From contig JAFRBH010000003.1 of NCBI GenBank assembly GCA_017404955.1, positions 1 to 64,000 on the forward strand: 64,000 nucleotides of DNA. Reading direction: 5' to 3'. Under the pieces are notes generated by a model that searched no databases, was not told the DNA's origin, and saw only the letters and a list, made by a program, of their open reading frames with translations. The position numbers and the translations under genes are program-made. Numbering within the stretch: position 1 is the first letter of the stretch; every line of letters starts with the position of its first letter. The stretch is from Candidatus Saccharimonadota bacterium (GTDB lineage Bacteria > Patescibacteriota > Saccharimonadia > Saccharimonadales > Saccharimonadaceae). Below are positions 7,835-14,225 of the stretch, piece after piece.

Positions 7835-8140
7835 CTAATACATCAAATAGATTTTGTAATTAGATATGGAAACCTGCCTCCAATAGCTTCCTACTTGCCA
7901 TCTATAGTAGTTAAATACTGTTAGTACTCCTGTGCTTGCATCGTAGTTTGTGAAAAAATTCCTAGTACCCATTGAACCAGCCTCATCATTGCTCCCCTCG
8001 TAAATAGAGAAGTTGCTAACTAGGAAATTATCTAGAGTTAAAGTAGTGTAATCCACGTCCGGTGCCAAAGCCTTGATATCAAAGCTCGTACCAGTACCTA
8101 GATCAACTAGTGTAACACTGCCACTACTTTGACTGATTAC
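7835..8140 (-). CDS. Cassette K4, KALAP family; near-duplicate of K13
   Basis: 101 codons, DLGTGTSFDIKALAPDVDY, then LDNFLVSNFSIYEGSND and NYDASTGVLTVFNYYRW, ending NYKIYLMY. It matches K13 (4580-4882) nearly throughout, with clustered differences at RWQVGSYW against KWQVQQYW. Confidence 0.65.
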   Translation of the reverse strand, partial: VISQSSGSVTLVDLGTGTSFDIKALAPDVDYTTLTLDNFLVSNFSIYEGSNDEAGSMGTRNFFTNYDASTGVLTVFNYYRWQVGSYWRQVSISNYKIYLMY

Positions 8141-8178
8141 ATACCAATACTACATTTATCCGCTTTACTAAACACTTA

Positions 8179-8490
8179 TTAATAGGTCAAATATGCATTG
8201 GTCGAAATTGTTTGCGCACGAGTATTAGCACACCCTAATGACGTCGTGATAGTTCCATATCCTTGTAATATACCAGTACTGTTATTGTACGTTTTAGTTA
8301 CAGAAAAAGTTCCAGTAGCATCATAGCCTTTGCAGCCACCACCACTTGTAGAAGCAGAGCCGCCAGAAGGAAAAACTATCATAAAGTTGTCTGCCGTAAA
8401 ATTCTGGTACCCTGGATAAGAGCTAACATCAAAGCTTGTCCCGGTGCCCAGATCAACCAATGTAACACTGCCACTACTTTGACTGATTAC
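8179..8490 (-). CDS. Cassette K3, DLGTGTSFDVSSYPGYQ family
   Basis: 103 codons, VISQSSGSVTLVDLGTGTSF opening, then SSYPGYQNFTADNF, a Gly/Ser-rich variable stretch, the shared TYNNSTGIL motif and NAYLTY before TAA. About 38 bp of extra sequence separate its stop from the next site at 8130. Confidence 0.65.
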   Translation of the reverse strand, partial: VISQSSGSVTLVDLGTGTSFDVSSYPGYQNFTADNFMIVFPSGGSASTSGGGCKGYDATGTFSVTKTYNNSTGILQGYGTITTSLGCANTRAQTISTNAYLTY

Positions 8491-8491
8491 A

Positions 8492-8797
8492 CTACGATAA
8501 TGTTATGGATGCCTGGCATTGACTATAATTTTTGCTACCGTAAACATATAGGTCGATCTGTACGGCCTTATTATAGACATCATACGATTTGACACTAAGA
8601 TTACCATTGCTTTCTCCTTCTAGGTGAATATACTTGGCACCACATGACCCGCTGATGGAATTTATAGTTAACAAAGAGAAAGAATGAGTGCTATCTAGTG
8701 CAAAATAACCTGCGCCAACATTTAAACCGGACGAGTTTCCGGAACTACCTGTCAACGTAAAAGTTAGACCTCCGGTGGGATTACTCTGACTGATTAC
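8492..8797 (-). CDS. Cassette K2 (start-less frame)
   Basis: 101 codons, begins VISQSNPTGGLTFTLTG, ends CQASITLS then TAG. It is a singleton; the FTLTG opening weakly recalls the FEFTL family (K7, K24). The site-to-stop distance is a multiple of three. Confidence 0.6.
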   Translation of the reverse strand, partial: VISQSNPTGGLTFTLTGSSGNSSGLNVGAGYFALDSTHSFSLLTINSISGSCGAKYIHLEGESNGNLSVKSYDVYNKAVQIDLYVYGSKNYSQCQASITLS

Positions 8798-9108
8798 ATA
8801 ATAATCAAATATAAATCATATATGACACTTGCTCTCGCATTTGGTCCAGCGGTAGGGTAATATACAAATGCCCTCGGGATTGTAAGGGTGCAACTGGTCG
8901 TGTCATACTCAATTTCTGCCTGTGATCCATAATTCTCATCCTTGCCAGTAGAGGGGGCTTGTGCCATTCCAATGTTTCTATACCAAAAGTTATCTTTTGA
9001 AAGATAAGTACATTGTGAATAATAATTATGTATATCATATGTCCGTACGCTATCTGAGTATAAACGTTGACCAATCCGTACTTGCATAGGTTGCGTTTGA
9101 CTGTTTAC
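8794..9108 (-). CDS. Cassette K1 (start-less frame, array head)
   Basis: 104 codons from the variant site (reads VNSQTQP) to TAA, whose bases lie in the next site. It is a singleton, rich in Tyr and aromatic residues, with VYYPTAGPNARASVIYD near the end. Reading upstream in frame there are about 20 codons and then TGA at 9172-9174, with only a TTG (9153) as a conceivable start. It therefore does not look like a complete expressed gene. It is the first cassette in reading order, next to the array edge. Confidence 0.6.
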   Translation of the reverse strand, partial: VNSQTQPMQVRIGQRLYSDSVRTYDIHNYYSQCTYLSKDNFWYRNIGMAQAPSTGKDENYGSQAEIEYDTTSCTLTIPRAFVYYPTAGPNARASVIYDLYLIIM

Positions 9109-9282
9109 CTTGCGTAAAATATAAGAAACAACAGGGAACAGTACATGAAACAAAATATTTTCAACAAAACGTCAATAGGGAAAAACCGAACAAAGCATAA
9201 TTGAAATGCCAAACGAAAAATTAAAAGCGACATTAGACGTATGTTCGGCCTTTATAACACAAAACGAATATAAAACAAGATG

Positions 9283-9311
9283 GAGTTTTCCACAGGGGCG
9301 GTGGAAAACTC
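9283..9311. terminator. Perfect hairpin between array and dcw region
   Basis: GAGTTTTCCAC (9283-9293) pairs perfectly with GTGGAAAACTC (9301-9311) across a 7-nt loop. There is no strong T-run on either side. It lies in the 200-bp gap between the array edge and the promoter at 9352. It may insulate the two units. Confidence 0.4.
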
Positions 9312-9351
9312 TAAAGAGGCGAAAAAAGTGGAAAAATCTTCAAAAATTGTC

Positions 9352-9381
9352 TTGACATTTTTGAAAAAGTTGTGCTAAACT
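9352..9381 (+). promoter_or_regulatory. Sigma70-type promoter
   Basis: TTGACA (9352-9357), 18-bp spacer, TAAACT (9376-9381). Initiation near 9388 would transcribe the structured RNA domain at 9441-9665 and possibly the dcw cluster. Confidence 0.7.
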
Positions 9382-9387
9382 AAGGAC

Positions 9388-9670
9388 AAGTGGAATACAA
9401 AACAAAAACCACAAAAAATAACAAAAAGAACATTAAAAACGTTTGAGGTTGGCCAACTAGGAGTTTTGGCGCGCGTTTAGGATACGCGAAATCAAAACCA
9501 TAGGTACATCTTTTAAACACCTCCCAATTAACTCTAATGAACAACCAATACACATTAAGTCTCTCAACGACTACGAATTTCTATTCGTGGTGACAAAAGT
9601 GTGTTTATAAACAAAAATCATACAAAAATAAACACGCGAAAATTTCTAGTTGGGCGATCTCAAACATCGT
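9388..9670 (+). ncRNA. Structured leader or independent RNA upstream of rsmH
   Basis: The 300-bp gap before rsmH holds no gene but folds as a closed domain. GTTTGAG (9441-9447) pairs with CTCAAAC (9659-9665), and CCAACTAG (9453-9460) pairs with CTAGTTGG (9646-9653). Internal hairpins are CGCGT/ACGCG (9472/9484) and ACGAAT/ATTCGT (9573/9583). It has its own promoter at 9352, and rsmH has a separate -10 just before its ATG, so this could be a free RNA or a long leader. I could not match RNase P, tmRNA, SRP or 6S consensus motifs. Confidence 0.5.
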
Positions 9671-9698
9671 CAGCATTACATATGTTACAATATATGTA

Positions 9699-10574
9699 AT
9701 GGAAGAACACCACAAACCAGTGTTACTCAAGGAAGTATTGCGAGTGCTTGATCCTAAACTCGGTGAATCTTATTTAGATTTGACTGCCGGTTACGCAGGT
9801 CACGCCAGTAGAATTTTGGGTGTAACGCGGAACTATAAAGATTCCTGTCTAGTGGACAGGGATGATTATGCGGTGGAAATCTTGAAATCGAAGTACGAAA
9901 GTGAAGAAATTAAGATTTTGCATATGGAATTTTATAGTGCGGCGCTACAACTTTTACAGTGTGGAAATACTTTCGATATGATACTCGCTGATTTTGGGGT
10001 GTCTTCTCCGCAACTGGACCAAGGAGATAGAGGTTTTTCTTTCTCTAAAGAAGGTGCTCTCGATATGCGTATGGACAGACGGCAGAACCTGACTGCCGCT
10101 GAGATTGTAAATAAATGGAGCGAGAGGGAATTAATAGAGATTTTTGAAAAATATGGAGAAATGAGCCCAGGGTTTTCTAGAAAAGTTGCAAAGATTATCG
10201 TGACTTCTAGGCCGTTTACGAATACATTGGAACTTGCAGATGCGATCGCGGGAAATGCTAGACATACTCGCATACATCCAGCAACCAAAGCATTCCAGGC
10301 AATTAGAATTGTAGTTAATGATGAACTTGTGCAAATTGAGAAAACCTTACCACTTCTGCCAAAGTTACTTAATAAGGGCGGCAGGCTTGCGATCATCACC
10401 TTCCATAGTTTAGAAGATAGATTAGTAAAAGATTATTTCAAAGAGGCATCTAGCCTTGGAGAAGAATCGAAACTAAAACTAATTAATAAAAACCCAATTG
10501 TTGCGGAGAAAGTGGAGCTAGTTAACAACCCACGCGCACGTAGTGCAAAACTTCGCGCAGCCGTGGTTTGTTAA
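9699..10574 (+). CDS. rsmH: 16S rRNA (cytosine1402-N4)-methyltransferase
   Basis: RsmH (MraW) methylates C1402 of 16S rRNA in the ribosomal P site using S-adenosylmethionine. The 291-aa length is near the family norm. HHKPVLLKEVLRVL at the N-terminus, the SAM-binding LDLTAGYAGHAS loop, DFGVSSPQLDQGDRGFSF and the C-terminal NNPRARSAKLRA tail are all diagnostic. As in most bacteria it opens the dcw cluster, though no mraZ precedes it. TACAAT (9686-9691) ends 7 nt before the ATG and no Shine-Dalgarno site is visible, so the message is probably leaderless. Confidence 0.95.
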   Translation: MEEHHKPVLLKEVLRVLDPKLGESYLDLTAGYAGHASRILGVTRNYKDSCLVDRDDYAVEILKSKYESEEIKILHMEFYSAALQLLQCGNTFDMILADFGVSSPQLDQGDRGFSFSKEGALDMRMDRRQNLTAAEIVNKWSERELIEIFEKYGEMSPGFSRKVAKIIVTSRPFTNTLELADAIAGNARHTRIHPATKAFQAIRIVVNDELVQIEKTLPLLPKLLNKGGRLAIITFHSLEDRLVKDYFKEASSLGEESKLKLINKNPIVAEKVELVNNPRARSAKLRAAVVC

Positions 10575-10614
10575 AAATAAAAACAACAAATAAATAAAAA
10601 GAAGGAGGCACAAT

Positions 10615-10680
10615 ATGCCACGTCAAATCATTGTCGCGAACAAATCACGCGTCCAAAAAGTGAAAGTCCACTTTCGCTAA
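10615..10680 (+). CDS. 21-residue basic peptide ORF
   Basis: This short ORF encodes a 21-aa basic peptide beginning MPRQIIVANK and ending KVKVHFR. It is preceded at ideal distance by GAAGGAGG, one of the strongest ribosome sites in a window where most first genes lack one. It sits 40 bp after rsmH and directly before a run of RNA hairpins, upstream of the ftsL-like gene. I do not recognise a family. It may be a regulatory leader peptide or a small functional protein; reality is supported mainly by the ribosome site and position. Confidence 0.55.
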   Translation: MPRQIIVANKSRVQKVKVHFR

Positions 10681-10686
10681 ATCTTT

Positions 10687-10845
10687 TTGACCCTCGCTAA
10701 TCACAAAATGTTAGCAGGGTCCCATATGGAGGGAAACCTCCACCAAGGTTGGAGCCTTGGCAGGTGTTAATAAATATATGACCTTCCCGGAGTGGGACTT
10801 TGTCCACTTATAGCTCTGGAAAAAGCGGCCACTCCGGTCTTATGT
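10687..10845 (+). ncRNA. Four-hairpin structured RNA element in the dcw transcript
   Basis: The stretch between the 21-aa ORF and the ftsL-like gene (about 370 bp) has no other gene. It contains consecutive stems: GACCCT-GCTAA with TTAGC-AGGGTC (10689-10721); GGAGG/CCTCC closed by a GAAA tetraloop (10728-10741); CCAAGG/CCTTGG (10743-10760); and CCGGAGTGG/CCACTCCGG (10787-10837). This density of perfect stems suggests a conserved regulatory RNA. No known riboswitch consensus was recognised. Bases 10846-11054 are AT-rich with nothing else obvious. Confidence 0.5.
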
Positions 10846-11054
10846 TTTAGCACAAATGGAATAGTTTATAGCATAAACCGTATGAATTATTCCATAATCG
10901 TAATGAAATAAACCATAAACGAGAAGAAAAATAGCACAAGCCAAATGCTTCAAAGTATGAGCTTTTTGAGTCTCTAAAAAATGGAGTAAAAATGCGAAAT
11001 AAATATAGTAAAAATTTATAAAAACAAAAACAAACAAGAAGTCGAAAGGAAAGA

Positions 11055-11399
11055 ATGCGAAACGAATATGTATCAAGGCGAGGAGTGGTAACAAATTCTT
11101 GGTCTCGTAATCAAAATACAGTTAGACATACGGGTAAAAGGCTCGGAAATTTAAGTCTAGCAGCGATTTTTGGAATTATGGTGCTGATTGTCGGTCTTAT
11201 TTATGCTACTCAGAGCGTTAAAGCGACTTCTTATGACTATGAACTTTCTAATATTGAAGAAGAACTTTCCGATCTCCAAGCTAAAAAAGAAGATTTAGCT
11301 GTAGAGAAGGCTAGACTTACCTCAATTGCAGCTTCGGAAAACTCTCAAGTTGCGGCAAACATGCCAGATGGCCAAGTTTCTGGTTATGCAAATGACTAA
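11055..11399 (+). CDS. ftsL: FtsL/DivIC-like division protein
   Basis: A 114-aa bitopic protein with a basic cytoplasmic N-terminus, one transmembrane segment (about residues 34-55, IFGIMVLIVGLIY) and a heptad-like coiled coil (about 63-95, NIEEELSDLQAKKEDLAVEK). Size, topology and place between rsmH and ftsI fit FtsL. The sequence itself is too short and diverged to prove it. FtsL proteins scaffold the FtsQLB complex that activates FtsWI. A GGAAAG ribosome site precedes the ATG. Confidence 0.7.
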   Translation: MRNEYVSRRGVVTNSWSRNQNTVRHTGKRLGNLSLAAIFGIMVLIVGLIYATQSVKATSYDYELSNIEEELSDLQAKKEDLAVEKARLTSIAASENSQVAANMPDGQVSGYAND

Positions 11400-11448
11400 A
11401 ATAGCTAGATAACTGGTTATGCTAGCAAATAAATGATATAATGAAGTA

Positions 11449-13194
11449 ATGAAGAATAGGGAAAAAGCTCTAAAAATACTTCTAGCAGTAGCTGTGGTAG
11501 TAGTTTTATTACAGCTTTTTTTGATTCAGATTGTCCAACATAATTCTTGGGTGAAAAAAGCAGAAGATGAGCATATCGTCCAGAGCACAATTAAGGCTCG
11601 CCGTGGCGAAATCTATCTAATGGATGGGGAAGAGCCAACTATTGCTGTGATGAACGAGACAGTTTGGACTCTAGTAATTGACCCAATGCTTGCTGATGCG
11701 GAAGCTACAGAAAAATACCTAGCACCACTGATCAAAGATACAAAAGTAGCGGAATTCAAGGATGTTTTTGCCGATAAAACTAGAAGATATTATGTACTAG
11801 CTAGAAGAATTAAGCGTGATGATGCGGCCAAAATTAGGGACAAAGTAAAAGAAGAAGTTTTAGCTGGCGTATATCTAAAGGAAGGGAACGCTAGAGTTTA
11901 TCCAGAAGGCCAGCTAGCATCAAGTTTGCTAGGCTTTGTGAACATCGAAGGTGAAGGCCAATATGGGGTGGAAGGCGCGCTTGATAAAGAACTCGCTGGC
12001 GAAAATGGTGTGCTTAAGACTATTACGGATGTTAATAATATTGCGCTTTCGATTGGTGATGAAAATGTACGTGTGCCAGCTAAAGATGGTAAAAATGTAG
12101 TGCTTTCTATCGATAGAAACGTTCAATATAAGATGGAGCAATTCTTAAAAGAACAGATGGACAGCTCTCATGCTGAACATGCTGCAGGTTTAGTAATGAA
12201 CCCAAGAAATGGGGAAATATGGGCACTTGCCAACTTGCCTTCTTACGATGCGGCTAATTATAATAAAGTAGAAGATGCTACAGTATTTATTAATGAGCCT
12301 CTAGAAACGGCTTACGAGCCTGGCTCGATGTGTAAGACATTTTCTTTTTCGGCGGCAATAGATCAGGGAAAAATGACCCCATCTTCCACCTACAACAACA
12401 ACGGCTACCTGATGGTTGATGACTGGAAAATCGAAAACGCGTATAAGGGACAGCTTGGTACTATTACCATGCAGACTGGCCTTGATTACTCACTTAATAC
12501 TAGTAGTATGACTGCTCTTATGTGGTTAGGCGGTGATCCAAATCAGATTACCCAGGCTGGCAAGAATAAATTATATGAATATTATCATGATAAGTTTGGT
12601 TTTGGTGAGTATACTGGCATTGAACTTTTTGAGGCACCAGGTGTAATTACTGAGCCAGATGCAGCGGATGCATATAATTCTCGTTATGCTAACATGACCT
12701 TTGGTCAGGGTATGCAGATTACTATGATGCAGCTAGCCGCAGCGTTTTCTAGCGTAATTAACGGTGGTGATTTTTACCGTCCAACTATTGTGGCAGGTGA
12801 AGTCACTAAGGATGGGGAATTCAAGTATGGTGAATTTCCAGAGGTGATTAGGCAAACAGTTTCCGTAGAAACTTCAGAAACAATGCGCCAGATGCTATAT
12901 GGCACGAGATCATATAAACGAGCTAACGGTACTGACCCAGAAGGTTATTATATTGGTGGCAAAACCGGGACTTCACAGGGAATTAAAGATGGTGCTTACA
13001 CCTTTGACGAAACCGTAGGTAACTATATTGGCTTTGGTGGAGCAGAAGGGGAGTTGCCAGAATACGTAATAATGGTTAAAATATGGGGAGAGGGGAAGAA
13101 GATGGAAGGCGAAAAAGACGCTATGCCAATCTTTGATAAAATGAACAAATACATGATTGATTATTTAAAGATAAAACCAAAAGGAGCTAATTAA
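11449..13194 (+). CDS. ftsI: Class B penicillin-binding protein (FtsI-like transpeptidase)
   Basis: Septal peptidoglycan transpeptidase of 581 aa: N-terminal membrane anchor (residues 8-28), dimerisation domain from about RRGEIYLMDG, and C-terminal transpeptidase domain. Catalytic motifs are visible: SMCK (Ser293-Lys296), SLN (348-350) and KTG (505-507). PASTA domains are absent. TATAAT (11437-11442) ends exactly 6 nt before the ATG, giving an independent, leaderless start inside the dcw cluster. Its stop overlaps the mraY start by one base, so the two are translationally coupled. Confidence 0.93.
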   Translation: MKNREKALKILLAVAVVVVLLQLFLIQIVQHNSWVKKAEDEHIVQSTIKARRGEIYLMDGEEPTIAVMNETVWTLVIDPMLADAEATEKYLAPLIKDTKVAEFKDVFADKTRRYYVLARRIKRDDAAKIRDKVKEEVLAGVYLKEGNARVYPEGQLASSLLGFVNIEGEGQYGVEGALDKELAGENGVLKTITDVNNIALSIGDENVRVPAKDGKNVVLSIDRNVQYKMEQFLKEQMDSSHAEHAAGLVMNPRNGEIWALANLPSYDAANYNKVEDATVFINEPLETAYEPGSMCKTFSFSAAIDQGKMTPSSTYNNNGYLMVDDWKIENAYKGQLGTITMQTGLDYSLNTSSMTALMWLGGDPNQITQAGKNKLYEYYHDKFGFGEYTGIELFEAPGVITEPDAADAYNSRYANMTFGQGMQITMMQLAAAFSSVINGGDFYRPTIVAGEVTKDGEFKYGEFPEVIRQTVSVETSETMRQMLYGTRSYKRANGTDPEGYYIGGKTGTSQGIKDGAYTFDETVGNYIGFGGAEGELPEYVIMVKIWGEGKKMEGEKDAMPIFDKMNKYMIDYLKIKPKGAN

Positions 13195-14225
13195 TGCTTA
13201 ATGTAAGTTTCAGCGGGGAAATGTTTTATGGATTGATTTTGGCGCTGGGTGCATTTCTTTTGGCAATGTTTTTGACGCCGATTTATACTCATTTTGCGTA
13301 TAAATATAAATTTTGGAAAAAGCAGAAGAAAACTACACTTGATGGTAAAGAATTACCTGTAATGACTAAACTTCACGCACACAAGTTTAAGCGTGTTTTT
13401 CCGACTATGGCCGGCATCGTCGGTGTTATTACTGTGGGTGCGGTAACTTATATTTGTAACTGGGATAGAGGCCAGACTTGGCTTCCATTACTTGGTTTCT
13501 TGGGGGGTGCATTTGTAGGGCTCATTGACGATCTTATTAATGTTTTTGGTGATGGTCATGGGGCTGCAGGTTTGCGTGCACCAGTGAAATTTGCAATGAT
13601 TACTGCGGTTGGTATAGTGCTCGGTTGGTTTTTCGCGGTAAAACTTGGTTGGAGTTCAATTCACGTTCCATTCGTTGGCGAATGGGTATTGCCAGAATTC
13701 TTGATGATTGCAGTTTTTGCCTTTGCGGTCGTAGCAACATCAAATGCAGTGAATATTTCTGATGGACTTGATGGTTTAGCTGGAGGATTGATGATGATAG
13801 CCTATGGCGCTTTTGGCGCAATTGCGCTTTTGCAAGGGCAATGGATGTTGGTCGGTTTTTGTCTAACTGTAGTCGGCTGGCTACTTTCTTACGTATGGTT
13901 CAACGTGCCGCCGGCAAGGTTTATGATGGGCGACGTAGGCTCATTTGCGCTTGGTGCCGGACTTGGCGTAGTAGCAATGATGACAAATTCATTTTTACTG
14001 CTTCCAATTATTGGCGGTCTTTTGGTGGTGGAAGCTGGCTCATCTTTGCTCCAACTATTTTGGAAAAAGGTATTTCATAAGAAGCTTTTCGTTTCTGCTC
14101 CAATTCACCATCATTTAGAGGCCAAAGGTTGGGGGGAGTCTAAAATCGTAATGAGGTTTTGGGTGATTGCTGGCGTGCTGGCATTTATTGGTATCTTTAT
14201 TGCATCGGCTGGAGGCATTGTATAA
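13194..14225 (+). CDS. mraY: Phospho-N-acetylmuramoyl-pentapeptide transferase
   Basis: MraY transfers phospho-MurNAc-pentapeptide to undecaprenyl phosphate, forming lipid I at the inner membrane face. The 343 aa have about ten hydrophobic helices. Family motifs include FVGLIDD near residue 113, NISDGLDGLAGG near 188 and PIHHHLEAKGW near 303, which carries the substrate-binding His residues. Start is a one-base overlap with ftsI; ftsW follows with no gap. Placement in dcw order is conventional. Confidence 0.96.
   Translation: MLNVSFSGEMFYGLILALGAFLLAMFLTPIYTHFAYKYKFWKKQKKTTLDGKELPVMTKLHAHKFKRVFPTMAGIVGVITVGAVTYICNWDRGQTWLPLLGFLGGAFVGLIDDLINVFGDGHGAAGLRAPVKFAMITAVGIVLGWFFAVKLGWSSIHVPFVGEWVLPEFLMIAVFAFAVVATSNAVNISDGLDGLAGGLMMIAYGAFGAIALLQGQWMLVGFCLTVVGWLLSYVWFNVPPARFMMGDVGSFALGAGLGVVAMMTNSFLLLPIIGGLLVVEAGSSLLQLFWKKVFHKKLFVSAPIHHHLEAKGWGESKIVMRFWVIAGVLAFIGIFIASAGGIV

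Larger units (their letters stand above)
107..9108 (-). repeat. Array of 26 start-less C-terminal cassettes separated by a short direct repeat
   Basis: The plus-strand core TGACTGATTAC (minus GTAATCAGTCA) recurs 26 times, always in one orientation. Core starts are 366, 750, 1041, 1390, 1744, 2058, 2432, 2783, 3037, 3427, 3813, 4175, 4565, 4872, 5281, 5683, 6073, 6412, 6762, 7191, 7530, 7820, 8130, 8480, 8787 and 9098. The copies at 4872 and 9098 read TGACTGTTTAC. Spacing is 254-429 bp. From the G of GTA every segment is open on the minus strand in the same phase (Val-Ile/Asn-Ser-Gln/His-Ser/Thr) to a stop at or just before the next core. None has a convincing start codon or ribosome binding site at its head. 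Frames fall into families: DLGTGTSFDV type with KTLAP (K4, K10, K13, K21, K22, K25) or SSYPGYQ (K3, K6, K9, K17, K19, K23); YYLGTG type (K8, K20); RYLGxGTSV type (K11, K16); FEFTL...FRLE type (K7, K24); the rest are singletons. This is consistent with silent donor cassettes for C-terminal variation of a surface protein; the mechanism is inference. Confidence 0.9.

Noticed and set aside
107-9108. CRISPR array
   Set aside because: Repeats are only about 11-15 bp, spacers are 250-430 bp and open in a fixed reading frame, and no cas genes are present.
107-9108. Diversity-generating retroelement
   Set aside because: No reverse transcriptase and no template/variable repeat pair with adenine-specific changes; variation is between whole cassettes.
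107-9108. Classical integron cassette array
   Set aside because: Cassettes lack their own start codons and the separators lack attC-type imperfect inverted repeats of 50 bp or more; no integrase is nearby. Only the cassette logic is similar.
9295-9400. MraZ-binding repeats upstream of the dcw cluster
   Set aside because: GTGGAAAA occurs more than once, but the regular TGGGN triplet spacing of MraZ sites is absent and mraZ is not present here.
9932-10399. 155-codon minus-strand ORF over rsmH and similar long shadow frames over topA, gltX, mraY, secA and murG
   Set aside because: They are complementary or shifted frames of clearly conserved genes, with no own signals or recognisable motifs.
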